Assembly: GCA_009746045.1 (NCBI GenBank)
Contig: RPFO01000072.1
Span: 528,105 to 592,104 of the forward strand
Direction of reading: 5' to 3'
Length of the DNA stretch: 64,000 nt
Source of the DNA: Mesostigma viride
Lineage: Eukaryota; Streptophyta; Mesostigmatophyceae; Mesostigmatales; Mesostigmataceae
The notes under the pieces were generated by a model. The model made no database searches. It saw only the letters and a list, made by a program, of their open reading frames with translations, and was not told the origin of the DNA. This document shows positions 1 through 12,149 of the stretch, piece by piece. The stretch's first letter is position 1. Every line of letters begins with the position of its first letter. The position numbers and the translations under genes were made by a program.

Positions 1-256
1 TCAGTTCAGTTCAGTTCAGTTCAGTTCAGTTCAGTTCAGTTCAGTTCAGTTCAGTTCAGTTCAGTTCAGTTCAGTTCAGTTCAGTTCAGTTCAGTTCAGT
101 TCAGTTCAGTTCAGTTCAGTTCAGTTCAGTTCAGTTCAGTTCAGTTCAGTTCAGTTCAGTTCAGTTCAGTTCAGTTCAGTTCAGTTCAGTTCAGTTCAGT
201 TCAGTTCAGTTCAGTTCAGTTCAGTTCAGTTCAGTTCAGTTCAGTTCAGTTCAGTT
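1..256. repeat. (TCAGT)n microsatellite
   Basis: Perfect pentanucleotide array of about 51 copies at the very left edge. It lies upstream of the first visible VPS33 exon and may sit in that gene's 5' intron or upstream flank. Confidence 0.95.
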
Positions 257-1421
257 GCGCCTGAGAAGTTCATTTTTCTCCCCCAGCGCAACAGTAGCCT
301 GGCACTCGCTATGTTCTATGTTCCCTGTTCCCTGCCGAGCTCGGCCACTAAAGTGAACTGGAGCATTCAGCATGGTATTTTCCCACCTAATAAAACATCG
401 CATGTCTAGTAAGATACAGTCGTGAGTCGTCTCAATTTTAGCTATTAGCATAGCGGGTCCCCTAGTCCGTAGTCCAGACGTCTGGACTTTGCCATAAATG
501 GCCTCCTCTGCGGCCAAAAGTAGCCGGACGCCTACAGTTTGGCTCAATGCCGCGTTAAGTTACGATAGCACCCAAGCTTAAGTTACGGTCGCCCCCAGCA
601 CTTCGGCGTCGTAACTTACCGCGGGAACGTAACCTTAAGAATGGTAACTTAATGCGGGAATGACTGTATGTTGACCGCGCTGCTGCTGGTGAGGAGAGGA
701 GTTAAAGGGGCTGGGCCCTGCGGTGGCGTAACAGGCACGCTCCTGCTGCACTATAGTGACCACACACAGACACGCGTACATGCACGCAGAGATACGTTGC
801 CATGGGGCTGGTTCCTGCCACGCAGTCGAAGCACGCCCCTGGTCCAGCGTGCGGGCAGGCTGCTGGGCTGGTTGAGATCAACGCTGCCCCCGTTTGCCTG
901 CACTCGGTCGTCGGACGAGCACCCGCCCCTTGCCTGCATTCTCACATCCTCCTACGCCGCATGCCGCGTGCCCGCATCTACCTAGGGAGACCCCACACAG
1001 ATCCGGTGCCCCACACGTGAGGCAAATCCTTACAAGCACGTGGGTAGAGGATGCCCCACACCCGCCTCTCGATTTGTGGCATCCTTTGTCGTGTTGCATG
1101 GATCGCGTGCTGGAATAACACTATTGTGGTATTATCCACTACAGTATCATCTATTGAGTGTTACGCAGTTGAGGGCATCATCACGCCGCCAGGACTGCGT
1201 TCCACGAGGGTGACCCCCAACGCGTTTGGGGTCAGCTGGCTGGGGCGTAGGAGCGCGGCGTGGAGCAGCCACCCCTTGACGCTTTGTGCTGAATGCTCTG
1301 CGCCGTCGCTTGTGGCCTTGTCTTTTCCCTTCACCGGGACCCTTGAGTCTTGGAGCACGCCTTGCCAGTCACATGATGTGTCATATTTCTGCTGTTTATT
1401 GATGCTGTTTCACGTCCCCAG
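257..1421. other. Non-coding stretch upstream of first visible VPS33 exon
   Basis: No convincing exon is seen. The expected N-terminal VPS33 exon (roughly 40 residues) was looked for and not found, so it probably lies left of the window. Base 1421 ends a CCCCAG splice acceptor preceded by a T-rich stretch. Confidence 0.5.
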
Positions 1422-4400
1422 GAGCACGGAGTGGAGCAGCTCTTCCGCCTTGACGCCAACTTGCGCGCGGATGGTCTGCCAGGCAGTGTGCTCTTCCTGG
1501 TGCAGCCGTCGGTGGCGCACATGCGGTCGGTGGCCGCGCTGGTGCGGGAGCTGGTGGTGAAGGACACGCGGGACGCCAAGGCCAGGGGGGGGGGGGGGGG
1601 AGCCGCCGCGCGCTATTTCTGTCGTCTGCGTACCGCGCCGCACCATGGTCTGCGACAAGGTAGGCACCAGTGATTAAGGACGGGGGGGGGGTCTGGAGGA
1701 GGTATTGGCCACGTGACACTTGGGCGTCGTAGGGCACTTGTAGGGTCCTACTCGTATTGTAGGGTCCTACGGTAGGGTTCGCGCACATGTCATGCCTTGC
1801 TTTGACAAGAACAGCTTTACGGTGCCTGTGTCTGATCCTGATCCGTAGACCAAAAAGGTGGCCCGTGTAAGGCATTCTCCATGACAATATTTGCATGCTA
1901 CGATACGGTGGTGCTTATGTCACCAGCTGAGCGTTCTGGGGGGCGGGGGCGGAAAAGGAATCTGCTCCCTTGTGGTCCCAGTTATCGTGACGGCCTTTGT
2001 GGTCACGGTCGCCTTCACTGCCCTTGCGGTCACCATTACGGCCTTTCTAGTGACTGCGCGCCTCCAAGGACGTTTGCGACCCTGGGATGGGCTATGGTTT
2101 CTGGCTGCGTGTTTTACCTTGGCTTGACCTGTTGCTGGGTTAGTGCTGCGTTGGCGCGCTCTCCCTCGTACGGCTCCCCACTGGGCTGTGAGGGCACCCC
2201 TGTCCCATGCCCCGCGCGATCCACCTGTCCCCAGCACGCTGTTCCCAACGACCGATGCGGGCTACGGGACCAATGGCTGAGAGTGTCGCAAGGAGAGGAT
2301 GTTTGTGCGCTTGTAATTTTCGTGCGCTTGTTTTCCCGTAGTTCACGTTAGGTAAACCAGCGCGACGTCATGCCCAGGGCAACAGGAGGCACAGCAGTGC
2401 AATATCGGGCACTGGCACGAGAATGGCTGCCCTTGGGCTTGTGGCCAGTGATCCTGTTCTAAATTAAGACACCCCCGCCCTGTCCAACATGAGCTGAAAC
2501 AACAAGGGTCTCGTTGGCTGCCTATGTGGCAAGCCTCACCGTCCTTGGTTAGCCTGGACCTGTGGAACTCATTCCCCTGTCTGCCCCCCATCAGGTGCTG
2601 AACGACGAGGGTGTGATGGGTGACGTGAGCGTGCGCGAGTACAACCTGGAGCTCATCCCGCTGGAGGACGACGTCGTGTCCATGGAGCTGGCCGACACGC
2701 TGCGCGGGTGTGCGGTCGATGGGGACCGGTCGCCGCTCTTCTACACGGCGCGCGCACTGCTGCAGCTGCAGGTGTGGGGAAGGGGAGGGGGAGGCGCGCG
2801 CACTGCTGCAGCTGCAGGTGTGGGGAAGGGGAGGGGGAGGCGCGCGCACTGCTGCAGCTGCAGGTGTGGGGAAGGGGAGGGGGAGGGGCGCGCACTGCTG
2901 CAGCTGCAGGTGTGGGGAAGGGGAGGGGGAGGGGAGGGGAGGGGGAGGGGGAGGGGGAGGGGAGGGGGAGGGGGAGGGGAGGGGGAGGGGAGGGGAGGGG
3001 GAGGGGAGGGGAGGGGGAGGGGAGGGAGGGGAGGGGGAGGGGGAGGGGGAGGGGGAGGGAGGGGAGGGGGAGGGGGAGGGGGAGGGGGAGGGAGGGATCG
3101 GACATGTTCGGGTGTGGGGGGGAAACGGGAGAAGAAAATCGCGTGTGCGCTCATCTTTGGTTGTAGGTTTGGCAGCGAGACTATGTCGAGCGAGGAGGAG
3201 CCACCCTGTGGATCCACAGCCGGTCCTATGCAGCGGGTCCTATGCAGCATGTGTGGACCTATGGTTCGGCTCCTTGTTCATTTTGTTGTGGGTGCTGTGG
3301 TTCCGCTCTTTGTTCATTTAGTTGTGGGTCCTATGCTTCCGCTCCTTGGTCATTTTGTTGTGGGTCCTGTGGTTCCGCTCCTTGGTCATTTTGTTGTGGG
3401 TCCTGTGGTTCCGCTCCTTGTTCATTTTGTTGTGGGTCCTGTGGTTCCGCTCCTTGTTCATTTTGTTGTGGGTCCTGTGGTTCCGCTCCTTGTTCATTTT
3501 GTTGTGGGTCCTGTGGTTCCGCTCCTTGTTCATTTTGTTGTGGGTCCTGTGGTTCCGCTCCTTGTTCATTTTGTTGTGGGTCCTGTGGTTCCGCTCCTTG
3601 TTCATTTTGTTGTGGGTCCTGTGGTTCCGCTCCTTGTTCATTTTGTTGTGGGTCCTGGGGTTCCGCTCCTTGGTCATTTTGCTGTGGGTCCTGTGGTTCC
3701 GCTCCTTGGTCATTTAGTTGTGGGTCCTGTGGTTCCGCTCCTTGTTCATTTTGTTGTGGGTCCTGTGGTTCCGCTCCTTGTTCATTTTGTTGTGGGTCCT
3801 GTGGTTCCGCTCCTTGTTCATTTTGCTGTGGGTCCTGTGGTTCCGCTCCTTGTTCATTTTGCTGTGGGTCCTGGGGTTCCGCTCCTTGTTCATTTAGTTG
3901 TGGGTCCTATGGTTCCGCTCCTTGTTCATTTTGCTGTGGGTCCTGTGGTTCCGCTCCTTGTTCATTTTGTTGTGGGTCCTGTGGTTCCGCTCCTTGTTCA
4001 TTTTGTTGTGGGTCCTATGCCTGCGCTCCTTGTTCATTTTGTTGTGGGTCCTATGGTTCCGCTCCTTGTTCATTTTGCTGTCATAAAAATCATTCCCAAT
4101 GAACTCGGACTTTGCCCCCCTTTCCTGTCCTCCCCACTGCTTTCCCATCTTTTTACAAAACTCAAGCATGCTGTGAAGTCCAAAAGGCAGTTTATAGCCC
4201 ACCTCCCCTGGCGCTTGATACCCTACTGCCGGGTCTCTGTTCCAAACTGGGCAGGCACGTGAGGCTGTCATGGTTTACGCGGCATGCGCCCCATTTTGCA
4301 ACATTACATACAGAGTGCTAAAAGTGCTGGAACAGTGTACATCGCAAGTGCGGCGGTGTCTGATGCACCATCCCAAGTGTTGGTCTCGAGGCACACCCAC

Positions 4401-7400
4401 GGCAGCGTTGCGTCTCACTTCGTCCAAGTCGCAAGGCTTCCCACGCCTCCCTTTGCATCAACGGCCTATCGGGCACTGTGCTTGCGCGTCCTGTCTGCTT
4501 CGGGTCGCCCACACAGAAACGATTTGGCCGCTTCCCCCGCATCCTGGGCAAGGGCCACGCGGCGTACGCGGTCGCCGACATCATGACGCGGCTTGAGCAA
4601 GAGGCGCCTCCAACGCGGGGGGCTGAGCAACCGTCCGGCTTCAGCTGTGCCATTTTCTTAGACCGCGCGGTGAGGGGGGGGGAGGGGGGGGGGCGGGGCT
4701 CCATGGCCTGTGGATGGGCCAGGAGCCTTTCTTCTTCTTCTTCTTCTTCTTCTTCTTCTTCTTCTTCTTCTTCTTCTTCTTCTTCTTCTTCTTCTTCTTC
4801 TTCTTCTTCTTCTTCTTCTTCTTCTTCTTCTTCTTCTTCTTCTTCTTCTTCTTCTTCTTCTTCTTCTTCTTCTTCTTCTTCTTCTTCTTCTTCTTCTTCT
4901 TCTTCTTCTTCTCTTTCTTCTTCAGCTTGTCACAGGCTGTCGCAAGGCCACCCCCAACCAAGAGCTGCGCTGCTGTATTTGCGAATTCTGTGCTGTTGGG
5001 GCCAAGATGGCTCCCATGGCGCCGCTGGCATCATGTTCCCTATGTTTCAGTTACAGGGCAACTGCTGGGCACGGCCACCCACGCGTCGAAAGTCGGTTAT
5101 GTCTTCTTTGGCCTTGTCTCCCTTGGCATGGCCCTGTGCTCCCCGCCGCCACAAGGCAAAATAAATGGTTTCTTTCAACCAGCGTGATGTGGCCAGTTTT
5201 GGGAGGGTTGTCAGTATCTGTTGGATCAGAAAAATAAATAGAAATGCGTGAATGTTAGAATATGTATCGTGTTGGGTCGAGAATGTTAGAATATGTATCG
5301 TGTTGGGTTGTGAATGTTAGAATATGTATCGTGTTGGGTCGTGAATGTTAGAATATGTATCGTGTTGGGTCGTGAATGTTAGAATATGCATCGTGTTGGG
5401 TCGTGAATGTTAGAATATGTATCATGTTGGGTCGTGAATGTTAGAATATGTATCGTGTTGGGTCGTGAATGTTAGAATATGTATCGTGTTGGGTCGTGAA
5501 TGTTAGAATATGTATCGTGTTGGGTCGTGAATGTTAGAATATGTATCGTGTTGGGTCGAGAATGTTAGAATATGTATCGTGTTGGGTCGTGAATGTTAGA
5601 ATATGTATCGTGTTGGGTCGTGAATGTTAGAATATGTATCGTGTTGGGTCGTGAATGTTAGAATATGTATCGTGTTGGGTCGTGAATGTTAGAATATGTA
5701 TCGTGTTGGGTCGTGAATGTTAGAATATGTATCGTGTTGGGTCGTGAATGTTAGAATATGTATCGTGTTGGGTCGTGAATGTTAGAATATGTATCGTGTT
5801 GGGTCGTGAATGTTAGAATATTTATCGTGTTGGGTTGTGAATGTTGAATATGTATCGTGTTGGGTCGTGAATGTTAGAATATGTATCGTGTTGGGTCGTG
5901 AATGTTAGAATATGTATCGTGTTGGGTTGTGAATGTTGAATATGTATCGTGTTGGGTCGTGAATGTTAGAATATGTATCGTGTTGGGTCGTGAATGTTAG
6001 AATATGTATCGTGTTGGGTCGTGAATGTTAGAATATGTATCGTGTTGGGTCGTGAATGTTAGAATATGTATCGTGTTGGGTCGTGAATGTTAGAATATGT
6101 ATCGTGTTGGGTCCTCGTCTGGCACACCCTCCCGTTTGTGCGGTGGTCCCCACCCCTTACTCTCGCACTCATCCGCCCTTGCTGGTGTCCCCCCCCCCCC
6201 CCTCCCCCCAACCCCCGCATTTGTCCAGGTGGACCTGGTCACACCCATGTGCACGCAGATGACGTACGAGGGCCTGATCGACGAGGTCATCGGCGTCCAC
6301 AACAGCACGGTGGAGGTGGAGGCCCCGCCGCCGCCCACACCACCAGGGACAGGCGGCGCGTCTGGGACAACGGGGGCGGCTGGTTCATCCTCTTCCGCCC
6401 CTGCCCCCCCCAAGAAGGTCAAGGTGCTGCTGAGCGCGCAGGACGCACTGTTCAGCGAGCTAAGGGACATGTCGTTCGGCGCAGTGGGCGACGTGCTGCG
6501 GGAGCGGGCCGTGGCAATGCAGAGCGAGTACAAGGGCCTGTCGGCGCCCAGCGGGGCAGGGGGCGGAAGCGTGAGCGAGCTCCACCGGTTTGTGCGCAAG
6601 CTCAACACGTTGCCGGAGATCCAGCGGCACACGCAGCTGGCCGAGACCATCGCAAAGGCGGCGCGGTCGCCGTCGTTTGCTGAGCGGATATCGACGGAGC
6701 AGAGCCTGTTGGACTCGGTGGATTTCGACGCGGCGTGCGTGGCGGTCGAGGACTGTGTGGCGCGGCAGGAGCCGATGCACCTCGCCCTGCGGCTGCTGTG
6801 CCTCGCATCGCTCACCAACGGGGGCCTGCCAAAGCGGTTCTTTGACGCCATTCGGTGGGTTGAGGGAGGGGAGGGGAGGGGAGGGGAATTCCTCTGCTAC
6901 TTGATGGGAGTGGAAAACATCGGGTAACTTGCCGCAAAGTTTTGTCACGTGGTCCTGTGCCTCCTCGTGCAAGGAAATTCCCTGCACTTGTACTTGATGG
7001 GAGCAGTGCTTGAAGACCCGGCACGGTGGTAGTTTTGCGGCGCCGTATTCCAGCACGCCACTGTGCAGTGTCTACCATGGAGAGGAGGAGGTAAATGGGC
7101 ACGGAGAAGTCTCCCACGCAACAAGTGGAAGCTGCGTGGGAGCTGACATACTGCCACAACCGTTTGTTTCTGCTGGCGGCCACAGCTTCCTCCATTCGGC
7201 TGCTTGTTTCCCCCGGCAGGCACACATGTTCCCATGGGGGCGCATGCTCACGGGAGCCTCGTGCCCCACCCCCAACCACCCCATGTCCCCGCTTCCCCCC
7301 CCAACCTTATTACCCCCCCACCACGCACACACGGAAAACCACCTACACATCCCCTCGCACGCTCATAGTTGCGTTCCGAACGTTTATGTTTGCATGCTGA

Positions 7401-10400
7401 ACACCACCACGTATGTATCTGCCCAACCTTGCATCTCGGCACAAACACACACGCGGCTGCACCCACCCCCCAGTCGCGAGCTGCTTCAGGCGTATGGCTA
7501 CGGCCACCTGGTGGCGCTCACCAACCTGGAGAGAGCAGGGCTGCTGGTCAAACAGGTAATGCTCGCACACGCACCCACGTGCCCATGCGTTGTGACCCAC
7601 ACACCCATGCAGCCATGCACCCATACCCGTATGCCTTTGCACCCACACACCCATGCAGAGATGCCGTTGGTTTTGGAATCTTGTCGTGCGGGATCCACGT
7701 GTATAGCTAATTCTCTGGTCTTGCTGTCGCTTCATCACTAGTCACAGTAGCCCTTTACATCTGCTTGCTGCCAGCCGTACCTCCCACTCATGGCTGCTGC
7801 ACTAGCCCTGCCTTGCTGGACATGGACGAAAATTCTGCTGCCTGCTCAACACTGTCACATGTTGCTCTGGCGTGTTTCCTCCACCCACCACCGTGCCTGC
7901 CACCCACCAACACTGCCATCAACGACAATGACTGTTCCTGCCGCACGCAGGAGACGCGTCCGGCATTCCCCCTCGTCCGGCGTGCGCTGAACCTGCTGGT
8001 GGAGGGCATCGACTCGCAGAATCCAGACGACTTTGCCTTCACGCACGCGGGGTGAGTTATAGGTAGCACGAGATGCAGGATGCAGCGCGAGAAGCAAGAT
8101 GCAGCGCCAGAAGTAAGATGCAGCGCGAGAACATGCAGCGCGAGAAGTAAGATACAGCGCGAGAAAGCAAGATGCAGCGCGAGAAGTAAGATGCAGCGCC
8201 AGAAGTAAGATGCAGCGCCAGAAGTAAGATGCAGCGCGAGAAGTAAGATGCAGCGCGAGAAGTAAGATGCAGCGAGAGAAGTAAGATGCAGCGCGAGAAG
8301 CAAGATGCAGCGCGAGAAGCAAGATGCAGCGCGAGAAGTAAGATGCAGCGCGAGAAGCAAGATGCAGCGCGAGAAGCAAGATGCAGCGCGAGAAGCAAGA
8401 TGCAGCGCGAGAAGCAAGATGCAGCGCCAGAAGTAAGATGCAGCGCGAGAAGCAAGATGCAGCGCCAGAAGTAAGATGCAGCGCGAGAAGTAAGATGCAG
8501 CGCGAGAAGTAAGATGCAGCGCGAGAAGTAAGATGCAGCGCGAGAAGTAAGATGCAGCGCGAGAAGCAAGATGCAGCGCGAGAAGCAAGATGCAGCGCGA
8601 GAAGCAAGATGCAGCGCGAGAAGTAAGATGCAGCGCGAGAAGCAAGATGCAGCGCGAGAAGCAAGATGCAGCGCGAGAAGCAAGATGCAGCGCCAGAAGC
8701 AAGATGCAGCGCCAGAAGTAAGATGCAGCGCGAGCAGCAAGATGCAGCGCCAGAAGTAAGATGCAGCGCGAGAAGCAAGATGCAGCGCCAGAAGTAAGAT
8801 GCAGCGCGAGAAGTAAGATGCAGCGCGAGAAGTAAGATGCAGCGCGAGAAGTAAGATGCAGCGCGAGAAGCAAGATGCAGCGCGAGAAGTAAGATGCAGC
8901 GCGAGAAGTAAGATGCAGCGCGAGAAGTAAGATGCAGCGCCAGAAGTAAGATACAGCGCGAGAAGTAAGATGCAGCGCGAGAAGCAAGATGCAGCGCCAG
9001 AAGTAAGATGCAGCGCGAGAAGCAAGATGCAGCGCGAGAAAGTAAGATGCATCCGCCATGCGCCATCCGCCATGCGCCATGCGCCATGCGCCATGCGCCA
9101 TGCGCCATGCGCCATGCGCCATGCGCCATGCGCCATGCGCCATGCGCCATGCGCCATGCGCCATGCGCCATGCGCCATGCGCCATGCGCCATGCGCCATG
9201 CGCCATGCGCCATGCGCCATGCGCCATGCGCCATGCGCCATGCGCCATGCGCCATGCGCCATGCGCCATGCGCCATGCGCCATGCGCCATGCGCCATGCG
9301 CCATGCGCCATGCGGCGCCATGGCAATGCGCCATGCACCATGGGCCATGGCAATGCGCCATGCGCCATGTCTGGGGGGTGGGGGGCGGCGGCATTGTGGC
9401 TCCTTGGAGCGGCAGGTGGGGGGGGATTCCTGGGGTACTGGGCTATGCCAGCGCAAGTAAATAATGCAATTAGCTGTCTAGTGGACTGAACGCCGCGCCC
9501 TGCTTGTGTACGTTTCTACTCACAAGTTTGCTTGCAAGGTTGGGTGCAGCGTGTTGGATGTCACATGTCGTCTCTTCCGTGTCAGCTCTTGGCTGCCGCT
9601 TCCCCCCCTGGTTGTATCACAAAGTGTGTAGGACATTTTACCTCATGTAGTCCTGCATGTATTGTAAAGTGCTTATCGTGGCAGGTGGTGTTGCTGCCAC
9701 CAACATGCCTTTTCCACTCACTCTCAATTGCCCTGTTGTGTGCATCCTTGTTTGTGAGTGGCAGCTATGCGCCGCTCAGCATCCGCCTGGTGCAGCAAGT
9801 GGTGGACGTGCACGGCAGCTGGTAGGTTGCCACCTGGCACATTTGCACCTTGAGGTGGCATGCCAGGGCAGGATGTTCCCATCACGAGTTTTGCATGGGC
9901 AGGAGCAAAGGCAGCGTGTTAATTCTAACGCGTCACTGTCTGCTTCATCTCACTTTCTCACCAGCAGGGATGCTCAGGTTTGTTAGCATCCTGTAGTTCT
10001 CTCGTGCTTGTTGCGGGGAGGGAGGATGGTGCTCCTTTCGCTGGGGATGGACCCCAGTAAATATGTGGGATGCTCTCGTCCTGTGGTAGACGTAGGGTCA
10101 TTTGTGCCTTATGGGTCCGACTATGATCCTTATCTGGGGACTCCTTTGGGGAATCCCATGAACCTTGGCTTTGATCCTTTATCTTTATGGGGTGAAGAGG
10201 GGTGATGATAACTAGCCATTGTCCACTTGCAAGCAGCCATGCAGCACTAGTACTATCTGGGCATCTGGAATAGGCATGCATGCTGGGACTGGTGGCTCAA
10301 GACTGCCCGTCTCCCATAACGTTTTGGCTGCCCGTCTCCCACGAGCGAGGTATGCTGCCACTGTGGTGGCAGTGCGAGGTATGTTGTCAAGACATTCGCG

Positions 10401-10970
10401 ATCAGTGCAGGAGAAAACGACCAGATTAATAGACATGAAACTAGCTTTAAGGGAATCAGCAGGACTCGATGTAAGAAAAATGGAATCATGGCCTGACCCT
10501 GCCTACGTCGACATCTTTTGATGGTTGTACTGTGTACGCATTTTCGGTTGGAAATGAGGGCAGTGATGCATGGAATGGCCTTAGGTCTTGCAAGAAGAAA
10601 TCGCCTATGGCTGAACTTCTGTTTTTGGGATAAATCCTGTTTGTCGTTGACCCTAAATTTCCACACGGCACCCAGGCAACCGATGGAGGAGTACCTGCGG
10701 TTGCTCCCTGGGCCTCATTTTGATCTGGACGTTGACAGGCAGGCCCAGCAGGGATTCCAAGGAGGACAGGCAGTAAGTTCCCTGCCATCATCCGGCGTGG
10801 CAGGGACGGCTCCACGGGGAACAATCCTCGTTGTTTTTATTGGAGGTGTCACCTTCTCGGAAATCGCCTCGCTCAGGTTCCTCAACGCAAAATCGTCACG
10901 GTTTCAGTTCGTCATTGCGACAACAAAAATTGTGAATGGAAACACCCTATTACAAACGTTAATAGAATAA
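1422..10970 (+). CDS. VPS33: VPS33, Sec1/Munc18-type subunit of HOPS/CORVET (5' end missing)
   Basis: VPS33 is the SM-family subunit of the HOPS/CORVET tethering complexes; it binds SNAREs for fusion at endosomes and the vacuole. Exons read: 1422-1659, 2595-2771, 4517-4669, 6229-6854, 7474-7555, 7951-8051, 9765-9821 and 10676-10970 (TAA stop), all with GT-AG introns and matching phases. Family landmarks in order: HGVEQLFRLD, VPRRTMVCDK, the PLEDDVVSMEL stretch, FGRFPRILGKG, DLVTPMCTQMTYEGLIDEV, ELRDMSF, LQAYGYGHLVALTNLERAGLL, YAPLSIRLVQ, and the C-terminal LVVFIGGVTFSEIASLRFLN. About 576 residues are visible and roughly 40 N-terminal ones are missing, against about 600 for the family. A proline/alanine/serine-rich insert sits in the 6229-6854 exon. 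The first exon is out of frame by one base across a 16-G run at 1585-1600; every later junction is in phase. Family assignment is very secure, and exon ends are good to within a base or two. Confidence 0.93.
2749..2935 (+). repeat. 46-bp x4 tandem duplication spanning the VPS33 exon/intron donor
   Basis: The last bases of the second visible exon plus the first bases of its intron are repeated four times at a 46-bp period. The repeated CTGCAG|GTGTGG donor falls at 2772, 2818, 2864 and 2910. Only the first copy is placed as exon by homology (exon ends in LLQLQ). Confidence 0.9.
2936..3097. repeat. GGGGA/GGGGGA-rich simple repeat
   Basis: G-rich polypurine run directly continuing the intronic tail of the preceding 46-bp repeat; intronic to VPS33. 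It looks like secondary expansion of the GGGGAGGGGGAG motif at the end of that unit. Confidence 0.9.
3257..4081. repeat. 36-bp minisatellite, about 23 copies
   Basis: Tandem units beginning TTCCGCTCCTTGTTCATTTT, with variants at a few fixed positions (TTGTT/TTGGT; TTTTGTTG/TTTAGTTG/TTTTGCTG). The period is divisible by three, so several frames stay open for hundreds of codons; these are not genes. Intronic to VPS33. Confidence 0.95.
4729..4922. repeat. (TTC)n trinucleotide repeat
   Basis: About 63 nearly perfect TTC copies starting 60 bases after the donor at 4670. Intronic to VPS33; it generates spurious poly-Ser/Leu/Phe and poly-Lys reading frames. Confidence 0.97.
5242..6112. repeat. 31-bp minisatellite, about 28 copies
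   Basis: Tandem units containing GAATGTTAGAATATGTATCG and GTTGGGTC; a few copies carry single-base changes or a 2-base deletion (5842, 5936). It ends about 115 bases before the acceptor at 6228. Intronic to VPS33. Confidence 0.95.
8083..9047. repeat. 19-bp minisatellite, about 51 copies
   Basis: Units of the form AAGTAAGATGCAGCGCGAG with alternations TAAG/CAAG and GCGCG/GCGCC. It begins about 30 bases after the donor at 8052 in VPS33 and abuts a second array at 9053. Confidence 0.95.
9053..9314. repeat. (CATGCGC)n 7-bp array, about 37 copies
   Basis: Near-perfect heptamer array directly after the 19-bp array; copies degrade after 9314 into a CATGG/CAATG mixture up to about 9370. Intronic to VPS33. 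Confidence 0.95.
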
Positions 10971-11466
10971 TATATCCTTGAATATAAGAGTCTCACTTCA
11001 TAAAAGTATCCCAGTTGTCCTTTGATGTACCAGGAAAAGAAGCAAGGCCGCTCTGGCATGTAGGTTCACATCCTTGCGTCACACAACATTTGTACTAGGC
11101 CTATCATCATGATTTAGAACTGGCGATTACTCTAGCTCCGGCGAATACTCGTCGATCGCACGTGAGTTACTCGTCGAGTTCGCTGACGAGACTCCAAAGT
11201 CAATCATGCCGGTTGTCTCTTTGATCAATGCATGCAGCCCTCCATCCCGGCCCATCTCACTTCTGGGGGCATGCAGGCTGAAGGTACTGCATATGCTGCC
11301 GGCCTGAAGCAGGGGCATGCATGTGCAGATGTGGGATAACGCAATTCTTTTGCCCACCTAACTAAGCAGGTACGTGTGTGCCTTGCGCGGGGGCATGCAT
11401 GTCACGGAAGGCACTACGGTAGCCTCAGCATACAATAATCACAATAATTAATTGACATAAAAATAA
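10971..11466. other. Intergenic, nothing recognised
   Basis: AT-rich 3' flank of VPS33. No long or conserved reading frame is seen. Confidence 0.5.
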
Positions 11467-11886
11467 TCAAAGTAAGTTTAAGTACTTGCGTGTCATACTC
11501 AACAGGTCTTCTATTTCGTTAAAATCCGTTAACACGCGCTTGACCTTAGTTGCATTTTCCTTGAAGTTGCCATCGCACCTTCCCTGCGGCTGATCGGCTG
11601 CGCCCTCCCCTACGTGCTTGAACATTGTATCAAATGCCTCACGGGGGCAAGGAGAGATAACAAAATATTTGTTCGCAAACGGTTTCCATCCCATGGCAGC
11701 AGCCGCCTTAAGATTGTACAAGACCTGCCACGGGCGGACGTTGACAGCGCAAAAATTCTGCAGCTTTAAGGGGTCCGGACGGACCTGCCCCCCCCCAAAT
11801 TGAATACACATGTTTTGCAATTCAATACCCATGCTGGCAATGCAAATTATGATGGGGGACCATAAATATGACCCTTGGGCATGCAT
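11467..11886 (-). CDS. Unrecognised ORF, about 140 codons
   Basis: An open frame with an ATG at 11886 runs to 11467. The product has no recognised domain; it contains aromatic-rich segments (NVRPWQVLYNLK, GWKPFANKYFVI) and a charged C-terminus, so it does not look like a random low-complexity frame. A stretch around 11761-11790 resembles, in inverted orientation, DNA at 18580-18605 inside the transposase-linked ORF, hinting at mobile-element origin. Whether it is a real or relic gene is unclear. Confidence 0.3.
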   Translation of the reverse strand: MHAQGSYLWSPIIICIASMGIELQNMCIQFGGGQVRPDPLKLQNFCAVNVRPWQVLYNLKAAAAMGWKPFANKYFVISPCPREAFDTMFKHVGEGAADQPQGRCDGNFKENATKVKRVLTDFNEIEDLLSMTRKYLNLL

Positions 11887-12149
11887 CTGGCTACTTTTTG
11901 AGTTCAAGGCCCATCACAATACATGTGCAGGGAGCTTTTTTTGGCGCGCACACCCCCTAAAAGCACGGATTGCCTAGGACAACCCCCCCACACTTGTGTA
12001 CCAAACACCATATTCCAGTCAAATCCCCACCCAGACCAAGGAATGGAGCTAATTTGCAGCACCAAAATCGCACGTCTGGGCATACTTTTGCAGTTTACCG
12101 AAAAATACGTCTTTTTTGTGACTAAAAAAAAAAAATCAAATCAAATACG

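Noticed and set aside
2562-4262. 566-codon + strand frame containing part of VPS33
   Set aside because: Only 2595-2771 is exon; the rest is the donor duplication, a G-rich run and the 36-bp array. A splice joins to 4517 instead.
5242-6112. Regular 31-bp repeats resembling a CRISPR array
   Set aside because: Units are directly contiguous without unique spacers, and the DNA is eukaryotic and intronic.
7788-9464. 526- and 533-codon minus-strand frames rich in Met-Ala-His-Gly-Ala
   Set aside because: Translation of the 19-bp and 7-bp arrays; they overlap a real VPS33 exon on the opposite strand.
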